From Pseudovibrio exalbescens DSM 16456 (GTDB lineage: Bacteria; Pseudomonadota; Alphaproteobacteria; Rhizobiales; Stappiaceae): a DNA stretch of 64,000 nt. The stretch spans positions 100,000 through 163,999 of the forward strand of contig NZ_AUGS01000009.1 in NCBI RefSeq assembly GCF_000422785.1, given 5' to 3'. Each line of letters begins with the position of its first letter. Positions within the stretch are counted from its first letter, which is position 1. The position numbers and the translations under genes were made by a program. A model generated the notes under the pieces. It was given only the letters and a program-made list of their open reading frames with translations, ran no database searches and had not been told where the DNA came from. Below are positions 28,035 through 36,975 of this stretch, one piece after another.

Positions 28035-28062
28035 AAAAAACCCCGGCCGATTGAGCCAGGGT
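28035..28062 (-). terminator. Attenuator terminator in the metZ leader
   Basis: On the minus strand CCCTGGC pairs with GCCGGGG (one T-G wobble) around a short loop and is followed by TTTTTTG. It lies between the SAM-II aptamer and the metZ start. The 5' half can alternatively pair with GCCGGGT at the end of the aptamer, giving a candidate anti-terminator. Confidence 0.8.
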
Positions 28063-28077
28063 CTTACGACAAGAACC

Positions 28078-28134
28078 CGGCCCTTTAGCAACTTCTTTAA
28101 CGTGGCAGCAAGCCGGCCGGCCCAAATCACCACA
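28078..28134 (-). ncRNA. SAM-II riboswitch aptamer (SAM_alpha)
   Basis: On the minus strand, upstream of metZ, the conserved blocks of the alphaproteobacterial SAM-II motif occur in order: GTGGTGATTTGG, CCGGCTTGC, GCCACGTTAAA, AAGTTGCTAAAGG and GCCGGG. The GTGG/CCAC stem closes the first hairpin and the 3' part is positioned for the pseudoknot. The aptamer is known to sense S-adenosylmethionine. The adjoining terminator indicates control of transcription here. Identification is from memory of the motif. Confidence 0.88.
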
Positions 28135-28146
28135 AACTGGAGCTTT

Positions 28147-28175
28147 TGCTTAGTCCAATCCAAGCGAGCCGTCAA
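28147..28175 (-). promoter_or_regulatory. Candidate promoter of the metZ leader
   Basis: On the minus strand TTGACG (28175-28170), a 17-bp spacer and TAAGCA (28152-28147). The -35 is close to consensus and the -10 weak. It lies just upstream of the SAM-II aptamer. Confidence 0.5.
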
Positions 28176-28324
28176 ACAATTTGTCATCTCCGCTGAAAAC
28201 CGAGAGTTACTTCTTGGCCTGTGGGATAATCTCCTATAATCACGAGGCAATCACGCTAAGACCGCTTGTCCGGCGCCAGCCTCAGACAATCAAGCGCCAG
28301 ACACAAAAACGGGGGCCTTCTGGC

Positions 28325-29419
28325 ATGGGTGGAATTCTGCCTGCAAAAACAATTGCAAACATGTTCGAGTCCGGTGCCATAACGGCAACGCGCACGCCGG
28401 ATGAGGATCAAATTCAACCTGCAAGCCTGGATCTGCGTCTGGGCGCAACGGCATGGCGTGTTCGGGCCAGTTTCCTTCCCGGCCCAGGCACCCATGTGGA
28501 AGACCGGCTGGAAAAACTCATCCTGCATGAAATAGATCTCAGCAAAGGGGCCGTGCTCGAAACCGGCTGCGTCTACATCGTCAAACTTCAAGAGGGACTG
28601 GATCTGCCCCCGGAGTTGTCAGCGACCACAAACCCCAAAAGCTCCACCGGCAGAATTGACGTTTTCACCCGCGTGATCGCCGATGAGGGGCGAGCCTTTG
28701 ACAGCATTACCGCTGGCTACAAAGGCCCGCTTTACGCGGAAATCTCTCCTCGAACCTTTCCCGTTCTGGTGCGTGAAGGCTCGCGCCTCTCCCAGATCCG
28801 GTTCCGTGAAGGTGATGCGCGTATCTCTGATACGGACCTGATGGAGATCCACCGCGACCAGACGCTGGTCTCCGGCGGGGATGAGGTCATCGGCGGCGGT
28901 GTGCAGCTGTCCATCGACTTGCAAGGTGGGGGGAGCGGCAGTCTGATAGGCTACAGAGCCAAGCGCCACACCGGAGTCATTGACGTTGACAAGAAGGACG
29001 CGCAAGACCCGCTGGACTTTTGGGAACCAATTTACAACCGAGGCGACGCCTCTTTGATCCTGGATCCCAATGAGTTCTATATCCTTGTGTCGCAAGAGGC
29101 AGTCCACGTACCCCCCCTTTACGCGGCAGAAATGGTCCCGTTTGATCCCCTCGTGGGTGAGTTTCGCGTGCATTATGCAGGTTTCTTCGATCCCGGTTTC
29201 GGCCACGCCACCGTTGGAGGCAGCGGGTCGCGTGCCGTTCTGGAGGTCCGCTCGCACGAGGTCCCCTTCCTTGTGGAACACGGACAAACCGTAGGCCGAC
29301 TTGTATATGAAACCATGCAGGAACAACCCGACACCCTCTATGGTGACGGCATTGGCTCCAACTATCAGGGACAGGCACTGAAGCTTTCCAAGCACTTCAA
29401 AGCCGTGTCCTTCACATAA
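28325..29419 (+). CDS. 2'-deoxycytidine 5'-triphosphate deaminase (duplicated DCD fold)
   Basis: A 364-aa alphaproteobacterial dCTP deaminase related to Dcd and dUTPase but containing two copies of the fold. The first runs from ILPAKTIANMFESGAI through IQPASLDLRLG and NPKSSTGRIDVFTRVIAD. The second runs through YILVSQEAVHVPP and YAGFFDPGFGHATVGG to LEVRSHEVPFLVEHGQTVGRLVYE. It provides dUTP for dTMP synthesis. ATG 28325 (MGGILPAKTI) is chosen over earlier in-frame codons that run toward the divergent metZ leader. The yigZ-family gene follows after 14 bp. Confidence 0.88.
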   Translation: MGGILPAKTIANMFESGAITATRTPDEDQIQPASLDLRLGATAWRVRASFLPGPGTHVEDRLEKLILHEIDLSKGAVLETGCVYIVKLQEGLDLPPELSATTNPKSSTGRIDVFTRVIADEGRAFDSITAGYKGPLYAEISPRTFPVLVREGSRLSQIRFREGDARISDTDLMEIHRDQTLVSGGDEVIGGGVQLSIDLQGGGSGSLIGYRAKRHTGVIDVDKKDAQDPLDFWEPIYNRGDASLILDPNEFYILVSQEAVHVPPLYAAEMVPFDPLVGEFRVHYAGFFDPGFGHATVGGSGSRAVLEVRSHEVPFLVEHGQTVGRLVYETMQEQPDTLYGDGIGSNYQGQALKLSKHFKAVSFT

Positions 29420-29433
29420 AATCAAAACAGCAC

Positions 29434-29982
29434 ATGGCCTTTTATACGATCACACAGGAGTTTCGGGCGGACACGGAAGAGAAGAAATCTCGGTTTCTGG
29501 CGTTCCTCGTACCCTATGATCAATTTGATGCTCGCCTTGCCGCCTTGCGGGAGCAACACCGCAAGGCCAACCACCATGTCACGGCCTTTCGGCGCATGCT
29601 GGATGAAGGGCGCGTGGATGAGGGTGCCAAGGATGATGGCGAACCGGCAGGCACCTCTGGCATGCCGATGCTCAAAGCCATGATCGGAGCCAATCTCATC
29701 AACTGCGGCGTCATTGTCGTGCGCTATTTTGGTGGCATCAAGCTGGGCACAGGCGGGTTGGCCCGCGCCTATGCCGGCGCCGCCAACGCCGTGATTTCCT
29801 GTGCCGATTTGGAACAGTGGCATCCCATGAAAACCAAAGTGATTTCAGTAGGCTTCGCTCAAAGCGCTGAAATCGAACGTCGCATCTCCGACCTCAACCT
29901 AACGGTATTGGACCGTACCTTCACCGAAGATGGAGCCGTATTGACGGTAGAAGGGCCGGAAGAGACAATCGACGCCTTGTAG
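29434..29982 (+). CDS. YigZ/IMPACT family protein
   Basis: A 182-aa UPF0029 family protein. Features are EEKKSRFLAFLVPYDQF, HHVTAFR, DDGEPAGTSGMPML and VIVVRYFGGIKLGTGGLARAYAGAA, all signature blocks of YigZ. The biochemical role is unclear; eukaryotic IMPACT acts on GCN2 signalling. It probably shares a transcript with the dCTP deaminase gene. Confidence 0.9.
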   Translation: MAFYTITQEFRADTEEKKSRFLAFLVPYDQFDARLAALREQHRKANHHVTAFRRMLDEGRVDEGAKDDGEPAGTSGMPMLKAMIGANLINCGVIVVRYFGGIKLGTGGLARAYAGAANAVISCADLEQWHPMKTKVISVGFAQSAEIERRISDLNLTVLDRTFTEDGAVLTVEGPEETIDAL

Positions 29983-30096
29983 CGGAAAGGCAAGGGCGGT
30001 ATTTGCAGCGCTGCCCAAAACGCCATCAAAGCTCCCTCCCCCGAAAAACCATCCCCCTGCCCTTGGAGTTTGCATGAGGCAACGCCTCTGCAATCA

Positions 30097-30111
30097 TTAA
30101 GAAACTCTTAA
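30097..30111. promoter_or_regulatory. CtrA-type box (TTAA-N7-TTAA)
   Basis: TTAA-GAAACTC-TTAA, a full match to the alphaproteobacterial CtrA box, about 80 bp before the start of the small gene at 30191. The match is seen directly; CtrA control is inferred. Confidence 0.6.
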
Positions 30112-30190
30112 GGCTGGCATGGGCCTTGCGGTGCTTTCGGCAAAGCACTGTTAACTGACCCATTTCGGGACAGTGTGCCGGGGAGGATGT

Positions 30191-30571
30191 ATGCGAGTAA
30201 CCCGACCAACTGCCAGCACCGAATATCAGCCAGATCGCGCCGCCGTGCGCCGCGGCGCCACACGACGTCCGCTCAATGCCAAGCGCCAAAGTCAAGTGCC
30301 GCCTCGCTATGCCCGCAGCAAACGGGAACTCGTACCATTGGACACAGCACCAACGGAACGGACTTTCCCGGAAGAAGAAACGCTCGGGCGCATCGTCTCC
30401 TATCGCAGCAACGCGCCATTCATCGCCCACCTGATTGCAGTGCGCGACAAGGACCCACAAACACGGGAAAAACGGCGGGCGGACCCGGAAACCACCGCGA
30501 CCACGTATAAGGCAACGTTCAAATCAACCCGCCGTTTCGGCTGTGGGCGCATCCTCACCCATATGGCCTGA
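30191..30571 (+). CDS. Small basic hypothetical protein behind a CtrA box
   Basis: A 126-aa protein, very basic and probably disordered over the first 60 residues (many R, T and P). A better-conserved-looking C-terminal segment follows: APFIAHLIAVRDKDPQTREKRRADPETTATTY. I have the impression that this tail recurs in small Rhizobiales proteins, but I know no function. ATG 30191 follows GGGGAGGA closely; an overlapping frame from 30175 is a shadow. It is convergent with ggt. The upstream CtrA-type box suggests expression in a cell-cycle phase or a motility-related role. Confidence 0.6.
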   Translation: MRVTRPTASTEYQPDRAAVRRGATRRPLNAKRQSQVPPRYARSKRELVPLDTAPTERTFPEEETLGRIVSYRSNAPFIAHLIAVRDKDPQTREKRRADPETTATTYKATFKSTRRFGCGRILTHMA

Positions 30572-30591
30572 GGACGCGCCATTCTGCGCCC

Positions 30592-32187
30592 TTAGTAACC
30601 AAGGGCGCAGCCATCCTTGCGGGGATCCGACCCGCCAATCAACCCGCCTGTTTGGCGATCAAACTGAATTGCCTGTGCCCCGCCTATAGGCTCGGCCGCG
30701 CGCTGCACCTCATGCCCCCTTGCCACCAGCCCTTGAACCGTTTTCTCCGGAACGTGAGTCTCCGCCCGCAACGCCAGTGTCTTTTCGTCCATGAACAGTC
30801 TCGGACAATCAATGGCGGCCTGAACGTCCATCTGGAAGTCGCAGATATTTGAGATTACGTGGGCATGACCACAGGGTTGATATCCGCCTCCCATCACCCC
30901 AAAAGACAGATACGGTTGCCCATCCTTCAGAGCCATCGCCGGAATGATCGTGTGCATGGGACGCTTGCCCCCAGCCAGTTCATTCACATGCCCTTCTTCA
31001 AGAGTAAAACAGGCGCCCCGGTTTTGAAACAGAACGCCAGTTTCCGGGTCTGTGATGCCGGACCCGAACCCATGATAAATTGAATTGATGAGGGACACCG
31101 CCATGCCTTCCTCATCCACAACCGTAAGATATACCGTGTCTGATTTCGGGGAGAGCATCTGCTCGCTTTGTCGCGGCAACGCCCGGTTAGGGTCGATCAT
31201 CGCAGCCAACCGGTCAATGTAGTCCTCATGTAAAAATTCTTGCGGTGAAATCTGCATGTGTTCAGGATCTGCCAGAAACCGATCACGGCCTGAATAGGCA
31301 AGTTTGGCGGCCTCCATTTCCAGATGAAATCGTTCCGCGCTCAATGGATCCAACGCCTTTAAATCAAAGCGTTTCAAGATCTCCAGCATGACCAGTGCAA
31401 TAATGCCCTGCCCGTTCGGCGGCAATTCCGCCACCTCTATACCACCATACTGGCAGGTGACGGGCGTGACCCGCAGCGGAGCCATGGCGGCAAAATCGTC
31501 CAGCGTCAGCGCACTGCCCTTGGCAGAAAGGGTCGCGACCATATCCTGAGCAATCGGGCCATGATAGAAAGCTGCAGCCCCTTGCGCAGCCACGGCTTTC
31601 AAGGTCTGTGCCAAAGCAGGTAGCCGCATTACATCCCCCGGACCGGGGGCCTTGCCATCTTTCAGGTAGAACCGAGCGGACCCTTCGTCTCGCTCCAGAA
31701 ACGCCACCTTGTCCCGCCAGTCAAAGGCCGTTCGCGGCGACACCGCAAATCCGCGGTCCGCATAGTCAATCGCACGCGCCAAGACACGGTCGAAGCCGAA
31801 ATGTCCATGCTCGCCGAGCAGCGCTTCCCAACCGCGCAATGCGCCGGGCACAGTCACAGCATGAACGCTGTCGGTGGCAATGCTGGACAGCCCTTGTGCT
31901 CGCAGCTTGGCTGCAGAAGCGCCCGCCGCGGCTCGCCCTGACGCGTTCAGGCCTGAAAGAGTGCCATCAGGTTTGGCTACAATGGCAAAGCAGTCGCCGC
32001 CGATCCCCGTCATGTGCGGCTCAACCACGCTGAGCACCGCAACCGCAGCCACCGCAGCATCGGCCGCGGTCCCTCCATCACGCAACAGCTCAAGTGCCGC
32101 CTGCGTCGCCAAAGGATGCGAGGTCGCCGCCATGGCGCGAGGCGCATAAACCGCCGATCGTCCCGGCGCTTGAAAGTCTCTGAACAC
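30592..32187 (-). CDS. ggt: Gamma-glutamyltransferase
   Basis: Cleaves or transfers gamma-glutamyl groups, as from glutathione, through an autoprocessed N-terminal nucleophile. The nucleophile Thr lies in SDTVYLTVVDEEG (about residue 350). MAVSLINSIYHGFGSGI, ELAGGKRPMHTIIPAM and SFGVMGGGYQPCGH are typical. The start is GTG 32187 with GGGGGA upstream; length 531 aa. No obvious signal peptide is seen, unlike the periplasmic E. coli enzyme, so location is uncertain and acylase-like relatives remain possible. Confidence 0.88.
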   Translation of the reverse strand: MFRDFQAPGRSAVYAPRAMAATSHPLATQAALELLRDGGTAADAAVAAVAVLSVVEPHMTGIGGDCFAIVAKPDGTLSGLNASGRAAAGASAAKLRAQGLSSIATDSVHAVTVPGALRGWEALLGEHGHFGFDRVLARAIDYADRGFAVSPRTAFDWRDKVAFLERDEGSARFYLKDGKAPGPGDVMRLPALAQTLKAVAAQGAAAFYHGPIAQDMVATLSAKGSALTLDDFAAMAPLRVTPVTCQYGGIEVAELPPNGQGIIALVMLEILKRFDLKALDPLSAERFHLEMEAAKLAYSGRDRFLADPEHMQISPQEFLHEDYIDRLAAMIDPNRALPRQSEQMLSPKSDTVYLTVVDEEGMAVSLINSIYHGFGSGITDPETGVLFQNRGACFTLEEGHVNELAGGKRPMHTIIPAMALKDGQPYLSFGVMGGGYQPCGHAHVISNICDFQMDVQAAIDCPRLFMDEKTLALRAETHVPEKTVQGLVARGHEVQRAAEPIGGAQAIQFDRQTGGLIGGSDPRKDGCALGY

Positions 32188-32303
32188 GCTTGTCCCCCTG
32201 CTGCCAATCAGAGCAGCTGTTGTTTTTCTGCGCCCAGACTACTCATAACTACTTATTGGTGTTAAGCAGGGGGATACAAGACAATAGTTTAAGAGGAAAC
32301 CCC

Positions 32304-32738
32304 ATGAGCAATCTCGGTCTGGCCCAAGCTCGCACCATCATAACCAAGGCTATGGAAAAGGGGCGCAACAGCGCATTCAAGCCGCTTACGGTTGCGGTTC
32401 TGGACGACGGCGGTCACCTGATCGCTCTGGAACGGGAAGATGGCGCATCCTTCATGCGCCCGCAAATCGCCATGGGCAAGGCCTATGGCGCCGTTGCCTT
32501 GGGTGTTGGCTCCCGCTGGCTGAACGAAAACGCCCAAAGCCGGCCACACTTCGTTCAAGCCCTGAACGGCCTTTCGGATGGCAACATTGTCCCCGTTCCA
32601 GGTGGCGTACTGATCCGCAACCCGGAAGACGGCACGGTCATGGGTGCCGTTGGCATCACGGGTGACACCTCGGAAAACGACGAACTCTGTGCTGTTGCTG
32701 GGATTGAAGCGGCCGGCCTTTCAGCGGACGTGGGCTAA
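32304..32738 (+). CDS. GlcG/HbpS family protein
   Basis: A 145-aa single-domain protein of the GlcG/HbpS-like family (DUF336). Typical motifs are LTVAVLDDGGHLIALEREDGA, IAMGKAYGAVALG and VPVPGGVLIRNPEDGTVMGAVGITGDTSENDELCA. Family members bind haem or act near glycolate and diol metabolism; no such operon is adjacent. ATG 32304 has AAGAGGAAA upstream. Function here is unknown. Confidence 0.88.
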   Translation: MSNLGLAQARTIITKAMEKGRNSAFKPLTVAVLDDGGHLIALEREDGASFMRPQIAMGKAYGAVALGVGSRWLNENAQSRPHFVQALNGLSDGNIVPVPGGVLIRNPEDGTVMGAVGITGDTSENDELCAVAGIEAAGLSADVG

Positions 32739-32866
32739 GCCGTGACGCCTGCCACGTTTTCGCTTCGACGCACGCCAGCCGCGGACCTGTCAGCCGGACG
32801 CCGTGTCGGGGCCGCTGCCGTTTAGAGGGACGACAGCGTGCCATGCACACGTATTGACGACGGGAG

Positions 32867-33478
32867 CTACTTTTTCGTTTCCGCCAGCGCAGCAATTTGC
32901 TTTTGCATATCGGCCAACTGCTGCTTCAGGTCATCCATATCCTTGTTGGCATGATCTGAAGCCGGCTCCCGCGTTGCTGTCCCGCTCTCCGGTTTGTGCG
33001 CGTGCGGGCCGGCAAACGGATTCCCGCTTGGATCAAACGGCGAGAACATGCGCATGGCACGTTCAAACATTTCCATGTTGCGCTTGGTCTGTTCCTCAAT
33101 GGCCTCCAACGCTGATGAGCCGAATGCCTGCGTCATGTGCTGGCGCAGCTTGTCCTGTTCCTGTGTCAAAGACGACATGCTGTACTCCAGGTAACTGGGT
33201 ACAAGCGTTTGCATGCTGTCACCGTAAAAGCGGATGAGCTGACGCAAGAACGCGATCGGTAGCAAGTTTTGCCCCTTGCTCTCTTGCTCGAAAATGATCT
33301 GGGTCAGCACCGACCGGGTAATATCATCCCCCGTCTTGGCATCATAAACCACGAAGTCCTCTTCGTCCTTCACCATCACGGCAAGGTCTTCAAGTGTCAC
33401 GTATGTACTGGTGCCCGTGTTGTAGAGACGCCGATTGGCGTATTTCTTGATGATGGTCGGCTCGTCTGTTTTGGCCAT
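32867..33478 (-). CDS. phaR: Polyhydroxyalkanoate synthesis repressor PhaR
   Basis: A DNA- and PHA-binding repressor that senses polyhydroxybutyrate and controls phasin and synthesis genes. The N-terminal PHB accumulation regulatory domain is unmistakable: IIKKYANRRLYNTGTSTYVTLEDLAVMV, then DFVVYDAKTGDDITRSVLTQIIFEQE and LPIAFLRQLIRFYGDSMQTLVPSYLE. The C-terminal tail is variable and ends in a coiled-coil-like segment (DDLKQQLADMQKQIAALAE). It is divergent from phaA, its probable target. Confidence 0.95.
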   Translation of the reverse strand: MAKTDEPTIIKKYANRRLYNTGTSTYVTLEDLAVMVKDEEDFVVYDAKTGDDITRSVLTQIIFEQESKGQNLLPIAFLRQLIRFYGDSMQTLVPSYLEYSMSSLTQEQDKLRQHMTQAFGSSALEAIEEQTKRNMEMFERAMRMFSPFDPSGNPFAGPHAHKPESGTATREPASDHANKDMDDLKQQLADMQKQIAALAETKK

Positions 33479-33767
33479 CTGTAATACCGCGCTCCGGAGC
33501 TGGCGAGACCACCAGCTATTTTTCTTTTAAATGCCTGATGAAATGGCAAGTGTTCCCTCAAAACAATAGAGTACGTCAACTACCCCTGCGAGCGCTACCG
33601 TTTTCCGTGGTGCACTATAGTCGAAAGGAAATTGACGGATTTGCGCTGGAAAAACACGGATTACTCTAGGTATCATCCTTAGGTGTTTCTCATTAGCCGC
33701 ACCTTCAACCTGTCATGTAATGAGCGTGCGCGCTGCTCTTTTCACCTTTTGAAGTATGGGTATTGTC

Positions 33768-34952
33768 ATGAGCAATCCAAATGATGTGGTCATCGTGAGC
33801 GCGACCCGCTCGCCGGTCGGTTCTTTTGGTGGTTCTTTCGCCACCGTGCCAGCGCACGATCTGGGGACAGCCGTCATCCAGTCGGCTCTGAAGCGTGCTG
33901 GTGTCACACCGGATGAGGTCAACGAGGTCATTTTCGGGCAGGTCCTGACCGCAGGACAGGGCCAGAACCCGGCCCGGCAGGCTGCGATCAACGCCGGTCT
34001 TCCGGAAAGCTCCACCGCACTGGTGGTCAACCAAGTGTGCGGATCCGGTTTGCGCACGGTCGCCATGGGCATGCAACAAATCCAGTCCGGCGATGCGGAT
34101 ATCATTGTTGCGGGCGGTCAGGAAAACATGACCCTTGCCCCCCACTGCCAACACCTGCGCGCCGGCGTGAAGATGGGCGACTACAAGATGATCGACACCA
34201 TGATCAAGGACGGTCTGTGGGATGCATTCCACGGTTACCACATGGGCCAGACTGCCGAAAACGTTGCCGAGAAATTCCAGATCACCCGCGAGCAACAGGA
34301 CGAGTTCGCGGTAAAATCCCAGAACAAGGCCGAAGCAGCGCAAAAAGCGGGCAAGTTCAAGGAAGAAATCACACCCATCACCGTGAAGGAACGCAAGAGC
34401 GAGCGTATCGTGGAAGACGATGAGTACATCCGCCACGGAGCCACACTGGAAGGCATGCAGAAGCTGCGTCCGGCGTTTGCAAAAGACGGCACTGTTACGG
34501 CGGCCAACGCGTCAGGCCTGAACGATGGTGCCGCTGCACTGGTGCTCATGACAGCAGAAGCTGCAGAAAAGCGGGGCATCAAACCACTGGCCCGCATCGC
34601 ATCATGGGCCACCGCGGGTGTCGACCCGGCCGTTATGGGCACCGGCCCAATCCCGGCCTCCAAGAAGGCCTTGGAAAAGGCCGGCTGGACCGTTGAGGAT
34701 CTGGATCTGGTGGAAGCCAACGAAGCGTTCGCCGCGCAGGCCTGCTCCGTCAACATCGGGCTCGACCTTGACCCTGAGAAAGTCAATGTAAATGGCGGAG
34801 CCATTGCAATAGGCCATCCCATCGGCGCGTCAGGTGCAAGAATTCTTGTAACTCTTTTGCACGAAATGAAAAGATCTGAAGCCAGCAAAGGACTTGCAAC
34901 ACTTTGCATCGGCGGAGGAATGGGTGTTGCTATGTGCGTTGAACGCATTTGA
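33768..34952 (+). CDS. phaA: Acetyl-CoA acetyltransferase (beta-ketothiolase)
   Basis: Condenses two acetyl-CoA to acetoacetyl-CoA, the first step of PHB synthesis. The nucleophile Cys91 stands in NQVCGSGLR. The C-terminal catalytic motifs [11 protein letters not shown] and CIGGGMG are intact, as is [10 protein letters not shown] 33768 gives 394 aa, matching the family start; ATG 33756 adds four residues. It is followed by phaB after 112 bp. Confidence 0.96.
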   Translation: MSNPNDVVIVSATRSPVGSFGGSFATVPAHDLGTAVIQSALKRAGVTPDEVNEVIFGQVLTAGQGQNPARQAAINAGLPESSTALVVNQVCGSGLRTVAMGMQQIQSGDADIIVAGGQENMTLAPHCQHLRAGVKMGDYKMIDTMIKDGLWDAFHGYHMGQTAENVAEKFQITREQQDEFAVKSQNKAEAAQKAGKFKEEITPITVKERKSERIVEDDEYIRHGATLEGMQKLRPAFAKDGTVTAANASGLNDGAAALVLMTAEAAEKRGIKPLARIASWATAGVDPAVMGTGPIPASKKALEKAGWTVEDLDLVEANEAFAAQACSVNIGLDLDPEKVNVNGGAIAIGHPIGASGARILVTLLHEMKRSEASKGLATLCIGGGMGVAMCVERI

Positions 34953-35064
34953 TAATCGATAAAGCCATACCAATAACTAATGGCGGAACAGCATAGGTTC
35001 CGCCATTATGCGTTTGTACTCTACGGTACTTTAAAAATTTCAATGAACGTTTGGGGATGCGTTG

Positions 35065-35793
35065 ATGGGACAAGTTGCAATTGTAACTGGCGGCACACGT
35101 GGAATTGGCTCGGCGATCTCGAAAGGCCTGAAAGAAGCTGGCTACACAGTAGCGGCTACCTATGCTGGTAATGTGGAAAAGGCGGAGGCGTTCAGCGCTG
35201 AAACCGGGATCAACGTGTTCAAGTGGGACGTATCTGACCCTGAAGCCTGTGAAAAGGGCGTACAGCAGGTCAGCGAGGAATTGGGCGACATCGAAGTTCT
35301 CGTCAACAATGCAGGGATCACCCGCGACGGCTGGTTCCACAAGATGACCTATGATGATTGGTCAGCTGTTTTGCGCACCAATCTGGATTCCATGTTCACC
35401 ATGACCAAACCTGTCATCGAGAGCATGCGCGCCCGCAGTTCCGGTCGCATCATCAATATTTCGTCCATCAACGGTCAGAAAGGCCAGATGGGCCAAACCA
35501 ACTATTCAGCCGCCAAGGCAGGCGTCATCGGCTTTACAAAAGCTCTGGCTCAGGAAACCGCGCGCAAGGGCGTTACCGTCAATTGCATCTGCCCGGGCTA
35601 TATCGATACTGATATGGTTGCTGCAGTTCCTGAAAAAGTCCTGGAAGGCATCATCGGCCAAATCCCCGTAGGGCGCCTTGGCAAGGCAGAGGAGATCGCC
35701 GGGCTGGTTCGGTATCTAACATCGCCGGAAGCTGCCTTCATGACCGGTGCCGTCCTGACCATCAATGGCGCCCAGTACATTGCAAACGGCTAA
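35065..35793 (+). CDS. phaB: Acetoacetyl-CoA reductase
   Basis: NADPH-dependent reduction of acetoacetyl-CoA to (R)-3-hydroxybutyryl-CoA. It is a short-chain dehydrogenase with cofactor motif TGGTRGIGSAI, NNAG, catalytic Ser in ISSINGQKGQMGQ, Tyr-Lys in NYSAAKAG, and the PhaB-specific ITRDGWFHKM block. The length is 242 aa from ATG 35065; the TTG one codon earlier is an alternative. It is terminated by a clear hairpin. The PHA synthase gene is not in this window. Confidence 0.96.
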   Translation: MGQVAIVTGGTRGIGSAISKGLKEAGYTVAATYAGNVEKAEAFSAETGINVFKWDVSDPEACEKGVQQVSEELGDIEVLVNNAGITRDGWFHKMTYDDWSAVLRTNLDSMFTMTKPVIESMRARSSGRIINISSINGQKGQMGQTNYSAAKAGVIGFTKALAQETARKGVTVNCICPGYIDTDMVAAVPEKVLEGIIGQIPVGRLGKAEEIAGLVRYLTSPEAAFMTGAVLTINGAQYIANG

Positions 35794-35820
35794 GCGGATC
35801 GCATCCGAAGAGAATACAAG

Positions 35821-35848
35821 GGCCGCTTGATATCAGGCGGCCTTTTTT
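35821..35848 (+). terminator. Intrinsic terminator of phaB
   Basis: GGCCGC / GCGGCC stem with TTGATATCAG between, then TTTTTT. Confidence 0.88.
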
Positions 35849-35874
35849 GGTGCCTTTGGTCGAAGCCCAAAAAG

Positions 35875-35902
35875 AAAAGGCCGCTTCCTTTCGGAAACGG
35901 CC
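35875..35902 (-). terminator. Intrinsic terminator of rpmF
   Basis: On the minus strand GGCCGTTTCC-GAAA-GGAAGCGGCC (10 bp with one wobble, GNRA loop) followed by TTTTCTTTTT. Confidence 0.92.
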
Positions 35903-35935
35903 AATCTTTACCTTATCGCGGTTCGCGCTTCAGTC

Positions 35936-36121
35936 TTAGACGTCGTCCTTAGGCTGAAGTACCTGACGACCCCGATACATGCCGGTTTTCAGGTCGACAT
36001 GGTGCGGACGACGCAGTTCGCCCGAATCCTTGTCTTCCACGTATGTCGGCTGGTTCAGGGCGTCCGCAGAACGGCGAAAGCCGCGCTTCATGCGCGAAAC
36101 TTTTCTCTTAGGAACTGCCAT
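35936..36121 (-). CDS. rpmF: 50S ribosomal protein L32
   Basis: A 61-aa basic ribosomal protein with the hallmark start [18 protein letters not shown] and the block [19 protein letters not shown]. The Zn-binding Cys pairs seen in some L32 proteins are absent, as usual for the alphaproteobacterial form. ATG 36121 has AGAGAGAG upstream; the longer open frame to 36142 is not conserved. It lies just downstream of mtgA on the same strand, an order common in Rhizobiales. Confidence 0.96.
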   Translation of the reverse strand: MAVPKRKVSRMKRGFRRSADALNQPTYVEDKDSGELRRPHHVDLKTGMYRGRQVLQPKDDV

Positions 36122-36258
36122 CGTAGCTCTCTCTTTCGTCAACAGTCACGCGCCGGGGCGCGTAGCCTCAACGTGCGAAACACAAAAGTGTCAGAATGGC
36201 GGGCGTTATACAGGCAATTTCACCGGAACGCCAGTGCCTGCGCGAAATAAATTTCACA

Positions 36259-36975
36259 TCACTGACGCTCGGCGGACGTGCATGCGATGACGTCCCCGGC
36301 CACTTTCATTCGCTGCTGATTTATACTGGCAAGGCGCTGATGTCCAGCCCCCGGACGCGCCGGATTACGTAAAATCGGATTCGGCAGTGCTGTAGCCAGC
36401 AATGCAGCCTCGCGCCGGGTCAAATCCTTGGCTGATTTCCCGAAATACGCCTGTGCAGCAGCTTCGGCACCAAAAATGCCATCTCCCCATTCCACAATGT
36501 TCAAATAGATTTCCAGAAGCCGGCGCTTTGTCAGCATGGCATCAAGCATGATTGCCAGCGGGGTTTCCATGGCCTTGCGCAGATAATTGCGCCCATTCCA
36601 GAGAAACAGATTCTTTGCCGTCTGCATGGGGATGGTGCTGGCCCCACGGGCCCGCTCCCCTTCCAGAAGCGATTCGACCTGCTTGTGCATGGCCTGCCAA
36701 TCCACGCCGCCATGCTCGCAGTAGAGACTGTCCTCGGACACCACAACAGCGCGCTGCAAGTGTTCCGAGATAGCCTCAAGTGGCACATAGGTGCGGGCCA
36801 CCGGTTGCAATGTCACGTAGCGGCTCACCATCAAGGTGGAAATCGGCGGAACCACCGAATAAAGGACAGTCAATACAACCGGTGCTAAAAGAACAAAGGC
36901 TAGACCCCACAGCACAAATCGCCGTATGCGCCCACCTTTGCGCCGTTTCCGCCGTGCAGAACGAGTTAGTGTCAC
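36259..36975 (-). CDS. mtgA: Monofunctional biosynthetic peptidoglycan transglycosylase
   Basis: Polymerises glycan strands from lipid II at the inner membrane. A very basic N-terminus is followed by one membrane anchor (about residues 20-43). The family 51 glycosyltransferase domain follows, with catalytic Glu in VVSEDSLYCEHGGVD, GASTIPMQTAKNLFLW and KRRLLEIYLNIVEWGDGIFGAEAAAQAYFGK. The length of 238 aa is typical for a stand-alone enzyme without a transpeptidase domain. Its ATG overlaps the oxyR stop (ATGA). Confidence 0.95.
   Translation of the reverse strand: MTLTRSARRKRRKGGRIRRFVLWGLAFVLLAPVVLTVLYSVVPPISTLMVSRYVTLQPVARTYVPLEAISEHLQRAVVVSEDSLYCEHGGVDWQAMHKQVESLLEGERARGASTIPMQTAKNLFLWNGRNYLRKAMETPLAIMLDAMLTKRRLLEIYLNIVEWGDGIFGAEAAAQAYFGKSAKDLTRREAALLATALPNPILRNPARPGAGHQRLASINQQRMKVAGDVIACTSAERQ

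Noticed and set aside
33705..34436. 243-aa open frame antisense to phaA
   Set aside because: A shadow of phaA, which is complete with its catalytic Cys.
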